From Druceiella hillmani (taxonomy: Eukaryota; Arthropoda; Insecta; Lepidoptera; Hepialidae), in NCBI GenBank assembly GCA_039881145.1, contig JAYKKI010000095.1, positions 6,190,501-6,254,500 of the forward strand: a DNA stretch of 64,000 nucleotides, written 5' to 3'. Positions 10,053 through 22,113 of this stretch are shown here, piece by piece. The notes beneath the pieces were generated by a model. The model was not told the origin of the DNA, made no database searches, and saw only the letters and a program-made list of their open reading frames with translations. The position numbers were made by a program, and so were the translations under genes. The stretch's first letter is position 1, and each line of letters opens with the position of its first letter.

Positions 10053-12087
10053 TCTAGGGCTGTCACATCATTGGCATAATATTTAATTGTCAATTTATGT
10101 CCTGTGCATTTTAATGTTAATTACATTTATGTTATAATTAAATATATTACGAATAAACCGAAATTTAATTGCAAAGCAACTAGTATTTTTTCAAATATCG
10201 TTTTAAGCAGGAATGAAAAATAATGGAATGGTGCTCTCACATATAATTATTTCCTTTAATTATAGAATAAGTTTTATATAAAATGTAAAATAGTCACTCT
10301 TTTTTTCTCTTCTAAAATTTTAAAAATATCTGTTGTTACTTTTTTTAAATGCCTGTACTTTCCCATGAGTATTTTATTTTTTGAATCCTTTAGTCGGTCC
10401 AAGTTCGGCCTTTGTATTTTGTTCTTAAGTTTTTTGGAGTATCTTGAATAATCAAGGATTGAAGAAGTAGAAGTTGATGGCTGTTAAAAAGATTCATACT
10501 GTAAACTAAAAAAAAATAGTCGAAATTAATATAAGCTACACTTGGTATTTTTTCCAACAAACATATAAAGTTTGACCTTGAAGACATAAGTAATGTCTCC
10601 AATGTCTCTCAAATTAAAATTTGCGTCTGTTTACATGAGTATTGTAATTTTTAAAATGTACGTATAATACCAAATAAGCCTATAAAAATTATATAATAGA
10701 ATAATGCTTATGTAATTAGGGTAATTTGTCGGTATTTCTAAATCTGTTCAATAAAGGTATAACCTTAATATTTACACCAAAATAGATAATATATAGCTTA
10801 ATAAACATAACACACATGCAAATAGAATAATTTCAAAAATTTATTAATTTAAAATTAATTATAGCAAAAAATTGCGATCTTTTTGGTTTACGGCAAAATT
10901 AGGTTAAAATTAAATATTTAGTTACTTATACGTCTGAAGCCTAGACAAGCTGAACATTCATTTGATATACACATTGAATATTTTAAGCAAATTTTGATAT
11001 TTTATTTCAAAGCAACTTTGACATATATTTATAAATATCATTTAATAAATAGACTCCATATATCCGGAGTATAAAATAATAATGGCCTATAAAGGTATAT
11101 TAGTCGGGTCGGTTCAAATAATTACAGTCATGTTAAAATTATGCATGAGATTTATAAAAATTATAACTAATCTTACGCAATATACGAACAGAATCATCTC
11201 TTAATAATCTCAAGCCTTTTTTGGTATTGTAAAACGCCTCTTTCAAAAAATGTTCAGAATGAATTCGCATGTCTTTGATTGGTAACCAATTAGATCTATT
11301 TTATCGCAACAGTCCTTTTGTTTTTCCTTCACACATCCACAGAGAATCTGTAGATATAACAATTGCTTTAGCTTTAAAAAATTGAAATAAATGCTATAAA
11401 ATTAATCAAATATGACTGAATAAAAATAAAAATATAGGGTAAAAGCTGATTGTAAGTTATTGAGAGGGTATCTTATTTTCGAATTAAGCTAGTGGTAGCC
11501 CTAAAGAAGAGGCAAAACAATATATTCTATTTATCAATGCATTTATATTATAGCAAGCAACGTCATCCTGCTGGAAGAAATAATTGTGATTTTAAAAACC
11601 TTCAAATAGTGACTTACCTATGGAACGTGATTCCATGAGAACCTTTATGAATTATTCTTGAATTGCTATTGCAGCTAATGGTAAGGCAATTTGCTATTTA
11701 TGTAACTCAAAACTCAGGTTTTTATAAATAAAACGGGAGATGTAGCATGTCTAAGCGCCAATATTGTACTGGCGGCGAAGTGGCGATTGACGTATCGAGT
11801 GTGTTCAAAATGTGTACGCTGGGTGCCAAAACTGGATACACGTTCACACTTTGTATAGCGTCTCCCTTTCATTCTATCCTCCTTGGTCACAACATATCAG
11901 TTTCTACAGTTTTAGATATTTATGTTTTTCAACCTGCATCCGTCCCCTCTCCGACATAGGTCTAATCTTTAATTTTTCATATGAGTATATCTTGAGCACC
12001 GGTGAAGCGGAATATTACTTATGCCGCAAAGGTCTGGATCTTGACCGCCAACTCGAAAGTTTGTGTTGGCGCTTAAGATCTAGGTTT
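10053..12087. other. AT-rich DNA without a gene
   Basis: Mostly featureless. A GC-richer patch at 11745-11960 carries two overlapping short frames of 70 and 92 codons. Neither shows a domain, signal peptide or family motif, and both start within simple sequence, so I do not call them genes. Confidence 0.5.
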
Positions 12088-12697
12088 TAAAACAATAACG
12101 AACGGAACCCTTATAAAATAACTTATTCATCCGTCTTTCACAGATTTTTTTCGCATAACCTCCTCAACGTAGAAACTTGAAAATTGGGCGTATTTATAAA
12201 GCGAATTTACCCCATACATATCTCGATACGTAACGTTCAAAAATAATTACAAAGAAATTTAAGGGAGGGGGTGGAGAAGGGTGGCAAGTACTTGAAATTT
12301 AGTTAAAAATGCCATAAATAGTTTAGAAGAGAATTTAAACAAAGCCAAGGTAAGGGTTTCTATTATTTTTTTCATAATTTTAGGTAGTGTATATTTAGAG
12401 ATGTACTGAAAAATATATAAAATATATGTGCCCCTGAAACATATATGTGCCCCTGTTATTTCCGAAACTATTGAATGTGAACTTATCAATCGAATATTAC
12501 GAAGAAATAGGATTTACAGAAGTATACTTTAAGGTTGTAGGAAAGATGATTCCAGAAGTCATGGATTTTGAGATTTTCATGATAATACGTATGTATCCCC
12601 TATTTAGATACTTACGTTATTGTACTACGACTTCTAACGAGGTACGGAACCCTCGATGTGCGAACCAGACTCGCACTCGACAGATTTTTTATCTAAG
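12088..12697 (+). mobile_element. Dispersed repeat family B
   Basis: Head acggaacccttata, then ccgtctttcacag, an acgtagaaacttgaaa block, a ggtagtgtatatttagagatg block, agaagtatactttaagg, and a 3' end tacggaaccctcgatgtgcg with a decayed gactcgcac hairpin. This is the family-B order seen at 14478, 47085, 53776 and 57948. The short frames inside (12259-12489 minus, 12447-12719 plus) are shadows of the repeat. Confidence 0.75.
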
Positions 12698-13963
12698 CTT
12701 GTGGCGATATCCCGCTTAATGTCACTTTAATGATGCAGCCCTTTCAATGGTATAATTTTTGTTTGGGTTCTAAGTTCTTCGTTTCATACTCTGCCCCTCA
12801 AACCGATACTGTGTATGGTTTGCTCCATGACTCTGATTTACTCTAAGCTTGTTAGTGATTTTTTGGTTGAAATTTTAGGGGTAGTTTTTAATCCACCTGC
12901 AAGTCAATTCATTCAATCAAAATTTGTTTAAGGTATATGTAAAGTTGAAACTTTTTTTTACGCAATCCGTCGTTTACATCATTAAATAAAATTTTGCAAA
13001 TGAAATTGAAATTATATTATCACTTTTCACGTTTAAGCTCGGCTTATGAAATTCACGTACAATGTGCTGCCCCTAAACATAATATTTTAGTTTTTATGTA
13101 TGGATTTTAAAAACCTGAAAAACTTATCACTTCCATTTGATAACAACTTTCAATTAAATCATTTCCGTTAAATCAACAATTTTAAAAGATATACATGTGT
13201 ATAACCACAGCAACCACTCTGTGCGCCTCGGAACAACATTTCAACTATATGACACAATCTATAAATATTAAGCAATGTGACGCCACTTCGAATAACATTT
13301 GCATAATTATTTCTTTATGCAACGGCACCACCTCTTCGAGAGCTTTACTGATGCTATTAATTTCTGATCTTGCTTATTTTCGAAAACAAAGAAGGCCAAC
13401 ACAACAGTTTACCGCCAAAGTCTGCAGGTAACTGAATAAAATATTAAAGTTTCTAGCAATCACACATAATATACATTCTTTAATATTGTACTATGGGAAT
13501 ATTGTTTTATGATTTAAGATAAGGTGTCTCAAAATACTGTTTTAATTTATTCCGATGAGATGTATCCCGATTGCGATCTTCTTATACTGATAATATTAAA
13601 TTGATTACGCAAAAAAAAAACATTAAGGCACGAGGTATGTCTGTATAAACACGTATTCATATAACCCTATATTGGCTGCAGGCGAGACGAGCGAGGAATC
13701 GATGAAATTACATATCTTATAATTATCGATTTGGGATTGGTATATATTATATAATTAAGCTTTTCTGGAGCTTAATTTTATTTAAGTTCATTTGGAGTTA
13801 CGTATATTATATTAATACTTACGTATTTATTTCAAAAGGTAGATAGGTACAGTTACTTGCATAATTTTAATCAGCATATTTTGTCCAAAATTTTTATTTC
13901 ATTTTGAATTTAAATTGTAAATGTTTAAAAGTAACCTGAGAAATAATTATTAATTTCATTTTT
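12698..13963. other. AT-rich DNA, small hairpin
   Basis: A 9-bp perfect hairpin (aattaagct/agcttaatt) lies at about 13753-13777. A 78-codon frame at 13195-13431 has no recognisable features. Nothing else was seen. Confidence 0.5.
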
Positions 13964-14011
13964 CAATAAAACACAATTGATAATTTTTAAATTAAAAATT
14001 GTGGTTTATTG
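13964..14011. repeat. Inverted repeat, 15-bp arms
   Basis: caataaaacacaatt pairs with aattgtggtttattg with one mismatch, around an AT-rich loop that can also pair with itself. Confidence 0.75.
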
Positions 14012-14477
14012 TTTACAATCGATTTATTAGTGGCATAACAAGTTACTTCGGAGTTATATTTTATTTTTTCAAAAAAATTGACTGCCAATATCATCTATGA
14101 TGCAATTCTCTGCATCTTTGATGCAATTTGCGTGCCATGAACATATTGAAAGAGATGCTGGTCGGAAACTGTCGATTAGAAATCAATATTTTGTTGTTAC
14201 ACCCACTAAACTGGAAGACAAACGTGCCAACTAAGCAATACGTTCTTTGTTATTAAATATTCTCAAGTTTAGTATCAGCAAGTTCAATAACGTGCTATGA
14301 ACATTATATATTGTTCATTTTGTGTCAGAAACTTGAAAAATTAAACGCATATTTTTGAGAAAAAAATTTTGCTTGTTTATTGTCCATGTTTTTTGTAGAG
14401 CTTATACCATTTACGTGCAATTTTCATCGTTATACTACTTATCATGTCTTAATAAACGTAGAGTATGAATTATTTTT

Positions 14478-14790
14478 AGAGTTCCGCACCTTAAAAGGAA
14501 AAACGGAAAACTTATTTGTATAAGATTACTCGCATCCGGTCTGTCAGTCTATTACAGGCGTTTTTCTCAGACACCGCTTAACGTTGATACTATAATTTAG
14601 AGTAGTGATAATTTTGGGCATTTCTCAATAACTCATACTCAAAAATATTCGAATGAAAAATATAGGGACAAAAATTTTTTAAAAATTTTATGTGTATATT
14701 TTTTTCCTAATTTTACGTATTTTATTTTCAGAGATATATTGAAAAATATGTAAAATAAATGTCCCCATTATTTCTGAGACATAAATATCT
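14478..14790 (+). mobile_element. Dispersed repeat family B, 3' truncated
   Basis: Head gagttccgcaccttaaaagg with aaaaacgg, then gattactcgcatccg, caccgcttaacg, a ttcagagatatattg block and ccccattatttctgagac. The family-B 3' hairpin end is absent. Confidence 0.75.
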
Positions 14791-15229
14791 ATTTTGAATT
14801 AAATATTGTTGCTTAATTAAAATCGTATTTAAGATAGTAAATAATTTAAAAATGTACAGAAAAGTATAAGAATATGTATAACTAATTAATACAAACTGCA
14901 GATTAGAAGCGTTTATATGATTCAAAACTGGGCCGTTCAATTTTATACTTAACTAAACTATACCATAAATAATTGAACCACCCAGAAAAATTATTAATAA
15001 TTTGACCATTAAATACGATCATTTGTAAAAACGTCGAAAGCAAAGTTTAGAAATGAATTAGCTTTTTATAAATATAGTGAGTGTAAAGTCAGGACAGGTA
15101 GGAAAATTTAAGTTTTCTTGAGTCACAAGTAAATCAATTATTCAGATCTATTGTCGCTAAGTTTGAGTGTCAAGTAAGTACGTATTGTCTCTTAATATGA
15201 TAAATGTTTATACAAAAAACACATTTTCG
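14791..15229. other. AT-rich DNA, nothing recognised
   Basis: No gene, repeat or motif could be supported. Confidence 0.55.
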
Positions 15230-15269
<40 letters not shown>

Positions 15270-15310
15270 TTAGAATTCCGTACCTCAAAAGGAAAAACCT
15301 GACAAGTTAT
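15230..15310 (+). repeat. (TA)n microsatellite next to a family B head
   Basis: About 17 TA units (15230-15264) directly abut agaattccgtacctcaaaag, the start of a family-B repeat that fades out after 15310. Confidence 0.8.
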
Positions 15311-16189
15311 GAAACATAATTTTGTATGAACTAATACTACTCATACTTTAAATTGAAAGAATTGGTAATTTTAAACAAAAGTAAAGAAAAAAAGGAAAAA
15401 AACGAAAAAGAAGCAAATTTTTAAAATTGTTTGCAATAATGTTGCTCTAAACTCACTTGTCTATATTGCACAAACACAAAAAAAAAACAGTAAGCTTAAA
15501 GAAAATGACATTTTAATCATATTAGAAAAAAATTGAGTTCTCGACTGTATAAAAACCATCTTTATCTCCGTTTAATCGATGGGTGCACCATGAAAAACTC
15601 CTGGGCGAATTTTGATTGATTTCTCATGGTACGATATCAAAAAATTGAAAAATAATATCTACCTGTTTCTTTGTTTACATTCATATAACTTAAGAGCTAC
15701 AAATTCAAACCGAACAATATTTTATTGTTGCGTTATTAATATATTACCATGACATATAAAAACTTTAAAAATAAATGTAATCCTACAAGCTATTATGACT
15801 ACATTAAATATTAATCATTGTCGCTAACTACATACTTGACACACACGAGTTAAATCGAGAAAAAAGTTTTAATTGTAAAAGGTTAGAATAGAATTGTCAT
15901 TTTATCATTTTTAAATAGTTATTACAGATTTGAAAAGAGCGTTATGACTACGAACATATGTATATCAGTCATGAATAGTGACTCTTCCAATACTTCTTAG
16001 TATTAATTTATATATTTTGTCGGACTCTACTTATTACCACAATCAAAAAAATAAATAGGCAATCGACTGTGACTGTAAGTTTACTCCTTGGAACACACAT
16101 TAATACGCTATGGTTAAAATAACGCAAGCGTTTCAACATTAACACGGGAATAAATATAACTTTCCTCTAACTCTTTTTTAACATTACCA
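15311..16189. other. AT-rich DNA, nothing recognised
   Basis: No open frame or repeat family is visible. Confidence 0.55.
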
Positions 16190-16340
16190 AACCATCTGGA
16201 AATCGTCGTCACTCAAGGTAATGCCGGAGTAGTGCTCCTAATCACGACGGTCACGACAGCGACCGAGACGACGACTGACAGTTCGTGAGGAGGCTGGGAT
16301 CTACGCTGACTGCACAGACGGGTGACGACATAAGTATTGG
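16190..16340. promoter_or_regulatory. GC-richer island beside a tandem array
   Basis: CpG-rich block with repeated cgacg and gtcac words (tcgtcgtcactc, gacggtcacgacag, gagacgacgactgacag). It adjoins the 211-bp array to its right and contains no coding frame. A regulatory role is possible but unproven. Confidence 0.25.
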
Positions 16341-16351
16341 GCTCAAGATGA

Positions 16352-16985
16352 GAGCTATCTCGTGGATTTAATGTGTTGCTTTTAGGCTTACAGATTCAGC
16401 CGTAGGCGTATATTATATAGAGGTCGTTCTTATATTTTTTTTAGAAATAAGTAGTTAGAATATCGTCATTTTAACTAAACGAAGTTAACAAAGATTGTCT
16501 CTATTATTTGTACAGGTTATACTGTGCATCAAACTGAGTATATCAGTATACAACGCTTCAAACGAGCTATCTCGTGGATTTAATGTGTTGCTTTTAGGCT
16601 TACAGATTCAGCCGTAGGCGTATATTGTATAGAGGTCGTTCTTATATTTTTTTAGAAATAAGTAGTTAGAATATCGTCATTTTAACTAAACGAAGTTAAC
16701 AAAGATTGTCTCTATTATTTGTACAGGTTATACTGTGCATCAAACTGAGTATATCAGTATACAACGCTTCAAACGAGCTATCTCGTGGATTTAATGTGTT
16801 GCTTTTAGGCTTACAGATTCAGCCGTAGGCGTATATTGTATAGAGGTCGTTCTTATATTTTTTTAGAAATAAGTAGTTAGAATATCGTCATTTTAACTAA
16901 ACGAAGTTAACAAAGATTGTCTCTATTATTTGTACAGGTGATACTGTGCATCAAACTGAGTATATCAGTATACAACGCTTCAAAC
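16352..16985 (+). repeat. Three near-identical 211-212 bp tandem copies
   Basis: The start gagctatctcgtgg recurs at 16352, 16564 and 16775, and the third copy ends at 16985 after acgcttcaaac. I saw only a few differences between copies (for example tatattatat against tatattgtat, and one T in a T run). The first copy's flank does not show the array's own junction, so the flanks are unique sequence. Near identity indicates recent duplication or gene conversion. Confidence 0.95.
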
Positions 16986-17451
16986 GTGGTTCTCTGTAGT
17001 TTTTTTCATTGAAATCGCAATTTGAGTGTAATTTTTTCAGAAATAATTGAGAATTTCCACATAGTTTCTTTATATTTTCTACTCAGTTTGATGCCAGAAT
17101 CACCTTTACAAGTATGAATAGTAGATATGTTCTTTTGTTACTTTTATACTTGCGTATAAAAATAATAAAGAACGTATCTATGCATCCTATTGTATTGTAA
17201 AAAAAACGTTTGTTATCGTAGAAATAAATAAAAAAATTAAAAAGATTTTCAATGTCTTTGTAATGTATTGCATAGTTGAAGTGAAACATAAAACTCTGGT
17301 GATTAAATTAAAATAAGAACTATAAATACGACCGTAGTAGAACAACGGTAAGTTTTGAGGTTGAAAAGCCAACTGTATACAAGAAAATTTTATGAAAAAT
17401 TATATTTTAAGAGAAAAATACATTTTGTCGCGAATGTTCATGAATTTTGCA
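16986..17451. other. AT-rich DNA, nothing recognised
   Basis: Short Phe/Ile/Tyr-rich frames on the minus strand (17083-17372) reflect base bias only. Confidence 0.5.
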
Positions 17452-17740
17452 GATATTTTCATTCGGTGACAAATATGCAGAATGTAATAACATTTACAGG
17501 CACGTTCAGCGACAAAAAATATATAAACAGCTTGCATGCACTGGGAAAATTAAAAAGACCCTTTGGCGACGAATAATGCAAAAAATGCCCTTATGTGAAA
17601 TTTTGACGGCAAATGTCCAGGTTATCAGGTTTCTGTAATTTTATAGATATTTTCACTTGACGACAAACACGTAGTATTTATTAAAATTTACTAACAGGTT
17701 CAGCGCCAAAGGATGTGTGAGCCGCGCGTATGCACTAGGA
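17452..17740 (+). repeat. Diverged ~194-bp duplication
   Basis: Two copies share gatattttca at 17452 and 17646, then acaggcacgttcagcgac against acaggttcagcgcc, and gcactgggaaaatta against gcactaggaaaatta. Divergence is considerable. Frames of 63-73 codons in the first copy are not kept in the second. Confidence 0.75.
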
Positions 17741-17919
17741 AAATTATCGTTGTTGTAGTCGTTCTTGTATAAAAATCTTGAATGCGGAATCTCGTGAAAT
17801 ATTTGACTGTGCGATTTTTAAGATGCTTTACTTTGTGATATGACGTTAATACCTAATGAGTTTTACAACAAATTAATCTTAGTTGTACAAATGATAGTCA
17901 GATAATAATTCGCAGTACT

Positions 17920-18436
17920 ATTTTGTAAGTTTATAATTTGTACAGAGAATAAGAATTCAAAGAAACTTTTAAAGATTCGGATACGGCGAACAATTCTGAG
18001 TAAAATTTTGTAAGTTTATAATTTGTACAGAGCATAAGGAATTAAAGAATCCTTTAAAAAACCCGGTACCGTGGAGAATTCGCGGTAATATTTTGAAAGT
18101 TTATAATTTATACAGAGCATAAGACACTAAAAAATACTTTAAAGTATCCGATACGGTGGAGAATTAGCAGTAATATTTTGTAAGTTTATAATTTTTACAG
18201 AGCAAAAGCAATTAAAGAATTGGTTAGGGAAGGAAATTTGTAGTAATATTTTGTAAGTTTGTAATTTTTACAGAGCATAAGCAATTAAAGAATTGGATAG
18301 GGAAATAAATTTGTAGTAATATTTTGTAAGTTTGTAATTTTTTCAGAGCATAAGCAATTAAAGAATCCTTTAAAAATCCGATACAGCGGGGAATTCGCAG
18401 TAACATTTTGTAAGTTTATAATCTGTAGGGAGCATA
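17920..18436 (+). repeat. Tandem array, 85- and 73-bp units, about 7 copies
   Basis: Anchor attttgtaagtttataat recurs at 17920, 18005, 18090, 18175, 18248, 18321 and 18405. The first four steps and the last are 84-85 bp; two middle steps are 73 bp because those units share a 12-bp internal deletion. So the short variant arose once and was then duplicated. The minus-strand frames crossing it (18224-18584) are artefacts. Confidence 0.9.
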
Positions 18437-18559
18437 AGCACGATGTATATAAACTTATTGCTTCATAATGAAGTTTTGTCACACGTCTGACTGAATTTAA
18501 AAAGGCTGTTTCTAATATATAATTGGAGTTGATATAATTGGATAAGAAGAACTGGCTAT

Positions 18560-18730
18560 TGACACACTTGAAGACAACGGACATATTTTCTCAATAGACG
18601 CTGTATCACATTGCAAAAAATTAAAGTGAAAATGGACGGGTCATATTCCACGAATGAATAACGTAAAAAAAGTAGTGGATGACAATCGCAAGACAGAAAA
18701 AATAGGAGGAAAATGGAGGGGGCCTATACT
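18560..18730 (+). pseudogene. LINE reverse transcriptase C-terminal relic
   Basis: In the frame from 18618 the translation reads K-L-K-stop-K-W-T-G-H-I-P-R-M-N-N, the decayed form of the conserved LKWxWAGHxxRM motif near the C-terminus of a large class of insect non-LTR retrotransposon endonuclease/reverse transcriptases. Upstream residues fit the preceding Arg-rich segment of that region, and downstream ones (V-V-D-D-N-R) loosely fit what follows. There is an in-frame stop inside the motif, and everything upstream of the C-terminal region, including the catalytic RT domain, is missing. It is a 5'-truncated dead copy. The relic at 63.7 kb belongs to the same type. Confidence 0.65.
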
Positions 18731-18879
18731 CTTCGAGAGATCCCTAATAAGTAATTTCTCTTAATATATAATGATATTTAAACTATACTTAAAAATAATA
18801 TATAAAATTAACTTGTTTAAATCATCATTAAGAACGAAATATGAAGATATTTAATTATTAAGGAAATAAATGGAATTGA

Positions 18880-19210
18880 CAAACTCTCATTAATTTCAGA
18901 TGTTTCCGCAATTTTCTGTTTCAGTTCAGATCCTAATCGCCGCAAGTACAGAGACATCAAATAACGTTAAGAGTATGTGAAGGAAATATATGGGCCTCAC
19001 ACCCATATAGGCCGTCTGGCATTAGAATCGCTGCGTTTGATGTTATAAACAGATGGTGGCTGTTGTAATAACACGTAATTGTAAGACGTATTATTACGAC
19101 TCGGGTCTGCCTCACACATTTCCTGCCAGTCTCCAGACACGGCTTGTATTAAGATCCCAAAGCGGATGAGGGGATTTGGGTGACGGATGTGGTCCATCAG
19201 TCCTCAAGTA
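18880..19210. other. GC-richer block with a 66-codon minus frame
   Basis: Composition here is close to balanced, unlike the flanks. On the minus strand an ATG-initiated frame of 66 codons (19197-18997) reads through, with a Gln/Pro/Ser-rich middle and an Arg-rich end; it has no signal peptide or domain I recognise. On the plus strand candidate splice signals exist: ttaatttcag before 18901 and caagtaagtaa at 19204. It could be a repeat fragment, an exon or a regulatory block. I cannot decide. Confidence 0.25.
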
Positions 19211-19467
19211 AGTAATTTTATGGTATGAACGATGTGTTACAAAAAATATTTGACAACACTGAGCAGGTTTATGTACATAATTAAAAATTCTTAATTAATT
19301 CGATCGAAATTAAATCAATAGTCTGATATTGATGTCAAACAAGGAATCTCTGTTTTTTGTTAATAATAAACACGTAGAGCCGTTTGATATAAAAATATTA
19401 TTGTAATCCTGCTTATCTTCAAAATTATTTAGTCGTAAATAAAATATCTACAAAAAACTTGTTCTTT
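19211..19467. other. AT-rich DNA, nothing recognised
   Basis: Nothing supportable was seen. Confidence 0.5.
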
Positions 19468-19815
19468 TTAGGGTCCCAACGCAATAAAAAAAATTTTAAA
19501 ACACTGCCATTTATGTCGCATTTTTTGATACTAGCAAGTAATTCAAAACCTATTGAGTATTTCCCGTTGACCTAGAATCATGAAATTAGGCAGCATCTCA
19601 TAGCACAAGAAAAGGAAAAAAATCCGAAAATCGTTAATTTTTATTTTTTATGTACGCGCCTGTGAAAGGTACAGTAGGCAATATATTTTCATTCTAACAA
19701 ATTAAAATTTTCTAAATATTTTAATATGAATATTACATGCCATTAAATATTTATAAATGCTTAAATATGTACGGAACCATCGTAATGCGAGTTCCACTTG
19801 TGCTTGACAGGTTTT
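19468..19815 (+). mobile_element. Dispersed repeat family C
   Basis: Starts tagggtcccaacgcaat and contains ccatttatgtcgcat, ttcccgttgacctagaatc, atgaaattaggcagc and tcatagcacaag. It ends with tacggaaccatcgtaatgcg and a decayed gttccacttgtgcttgac tail. The same block order is seen at 55366 and, inverted, at 21095. It is non-coding. Confidence 0.75.
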
Positions 19816-19886
19816 TGTTTTAATAAAAGATCATTCGATTACTTGTTACCCCTTTATGTAAGTTAATTTTTTATTATGGTGTTGCA

Positions 19887-19887
<1 letters not shown>

Positions 19888-19947
<60 letters not shown>

Positions 19948-20052
19948 AATCCAAATATTAAAGAGGATTAGTTATAAGTACTTAATTCTAAAATTCTACT
20001 ATAAAATGTAATTTCCTTATTATTGTGTGATATATATATATATACATATATA
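19888..20052. repeat. (TA)n microsatellites
   Basis: A long TA run at 19888-19944 and a shorter interrupted TA/CA run at about 20029-20052, separated by ordinary AT-rich sequence. Confidence 0.95.
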
Positions 20053-20189
20053 CAACATTGCTCACATTTTCTAAGTCAAAGTCAAAGCCCAAAATATATA
20101 AATATGAAGAAATACTTTTTTAATGCTTATAAAAATTGAGAGGTAAAAGATCATATCACAAAGGCGATCTTTAGAAAGTTTTAGAGCCA

Positions 20190-20415
20190 AATCTGATGTC
20201 CGGTCGCTCCGTGTATGTGCACCTAATTACGACCGGCTCGTTGGGATGGAGGGGCGCGCCGTGTAATACGCTGTGCGATGTCTATTTTAAATTTACATAT
20301 TCATTTTAATTATACATAATTATGTTATTATAAGGTTGATGTTGTTTAGCGGCGCATGCGTCGTGACGGTTGGCTCACGGTGGACGATACGATTGATGAG
20401 TTTCGATATCGGTGA
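20190..20415. promoter_or_regulatory. GC-richer island with homeodomain-like sites
   Basis: Two GC-rich halves (gtccggtcgctccg through gggcgcgccgtg, and agcggcgcatgcgtcg) flank an AT-rich core with ttttaattatac and ataattatg. cacctaattacgacc is a strong homeodomain-type site. There is no open frame. It is enhancer-like by composition only. Confidence 0.3.
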
Positions 20416-20532
20416 TGTTAATATCCTCATCATGTTTTAAAGTATTATAAATAATTACTTGAAAAATGTTGTTATGGGTTAGTACAGAGTAGGTCGGTCG
20501 ACGTGTTTGTATGCGTGTATGTGTACAAAATA

Positions 20533-20600
20533 AAAAAATGGGCAAGTGCGACTCTGTTTCGTGCGTCGATGATTCTGTACCTCCTTTGAAATAAGTATAA
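20533..20600 (-). mobile_element. Dispersed repeat 3' end fragment
   Basis: On the minus strand it reads as the 3' terminus of the dispersed repeats: a tacagaatc segment in place of the usual acggaaccc, then cgacgcacgaa and gcacttgccc. The hairpin is degraded. Confidence 0.5.
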
Positions 20601-21094
20601 GTATAAGCAATAAGTATTTAATAATACCCAATATATTATATTTAACCAGGGGGGACATACATGTCATCATGAATCTGTCAAAAATTTCATAATGACATGT
20701 ATGTCCTAAATATTCTTAGTTCCTTCAACTTTTGCGTATTTCTAAATATATGGTTTTTTATAATTTTGCGTTCAGTAATTTTGGAAACTGATGAGAAAAA
20801 ATTTATTTTCATTCAATTTTTAATATATCTCAGACGGTATATTACTTCAAATTAAAAAAAAATTAAGACCATTATAATTAACCATTTTATACTACGACGT
20901 AATTTAAAAAAAACTGTCAACCTCAGGTAAACCTCATACAAGTAAAACTCACACTCAGACGGTTCTTTAGGCACTTATAAATATTTAAGAGTATTTCTAA
21001 ATAAACAATTTACAAATATTATTGTTTCACGACGAAAATATATAGCCTGCTACATATTTTATGTACATAAAAAGAAACTAAATATTAAAAATGT
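20601..21094. other. AT-rich DNA, probable decayed repeat
   Basis: Phrases such as aatatatctcagacgg and tggggtcatacatg-like words suggest the body of the minus-strand repeat whose end lies at 20533, but too decayed to delimit. Confidence 0.35.
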
Positions 21095-21370
21095 ACAATT
21101 CCACAGACAATTACTGATTTTTGGATTTTTCCCTTATGCTATGAGACCTTTCATTACATCAATTTTCAAGATTGTAGGTCGACCGGATGTACACTTTATG
21201 CTTTAATGGTGTGTAAGACAACAGTATGAATAAAAACAAATACGCTTTATGGGCTCATAACTTTTTCTTGCTTGAAATGTTTACAACAATTTTAGGCTAT
21301 AAGTCTCAGTACACGATTTTAATTTCAACTTGTTATCTCATGACGTTTCTGTAAAAAATTACTTTGATAT
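21095..21370 (-). mobile_element. Dispersed repeat family C, inverted
   Basis: Read on the minus strand it gives gacctacaatcttgaaaatt, a block with tctcatagcataagg, then tccaaaaatcagtaattg, matching the family-C order at 19468 and 55366. Confidence 0.65.
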
Positions 21371-21394
21371 AAAAATGGACGAGTGAAAAATCAA

Positions 21395-21740
21395 GTGAAT
21401 TTTTAAGGGTTCCATTCTGTCATTTTGTGGGACGGAACTCGAAAAACAATTTTCGAGTAGTTAATTTGCCGACATATAAATATTTTTGGATCGCCATATA
21501 AATGTTTTTGAATAGTCATATGAATATTTTTTAATCACCATATAAATATTTTTGAACCGCCATATGAATAGTTTTGAATCCCTTGATATATATATTGGTT
21601 CATATATTTTATTACAATGCCAAATTTCAAGTTTCTACGTCAAACGTTTAGAAAAAAAACGGTTATAGACGTGAGTGATCTCATAAGGGTTCAAGTTTTC
21701 CTTTTGAGGTACGAAATCCTAAGAAATATATTTATGAAAT
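21395..21740 (-). mobile_element. Dispersed repeat family B, inverted, with internal tandem repeat
   Basis: On the minus strand the head at 21740 reads ttcgtacctcaaaagg, then ttatgagatcactcacg, acgtagaaacttgaaattt and an AT-rich middle expanded into a 22-bp array. It ends with gagttccgtccc near 21430. Family and orientation are clear; the exact ends are not. Confidence 0.7.
21473..21583 (+). repeat. 22-bp tandem array, 5 copies
   Basis: catat(a/g)aat recurs at 21473, 21495, 21517, 21539 and 21561, an exact 22-bp period. The family-B copy at 38230 has a single unit of the same motif (catataaatatttttgag), so the array grew inside this copy. Confidence 0.9.
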
Positions 21741-22097
21741 ATAGAAAAAGTTAACTATATCTACATTTATAACAAAAAAATTAAATTAAAAAGTCTATTA
21801 AATATAGTGTAGAAAATATGATTTTGCTAGAAGAAATTTTGAATTATTCACTCTCTAGTTTATTGTTAAAAAATTCTAAACAGATTTTAATTAAATTATA
21901 ATCTTATAAAGATTAAAGTTCTGTGGATAAAATTAACTACATATTATCTTATTTAGTCAATATTTTATAAATAATTTTTATTTTTCTCCTTATTTGAATT
22001 TATAACAAATAATACATTTTAAATTAATTTATCTGATTTATTATTATATTTTTATAATACTTAGTATCTAAGAATGGAACCATAGTTCGTTGTGTTT
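21741..22097. other. AT-rich DNA, nothing recognised
   Basis: Very AT-rich with no structure beyond base bias. Confidence 0.5.
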
Positions 22098-22113
22098 ATT
22101 ACATATAATTATA

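Noticed and set aside
16352..16985. Assembly duplication
   Set aside because: Small differences between copies and unit-length indels argue for real copies, although long reads would be needed to be certain.
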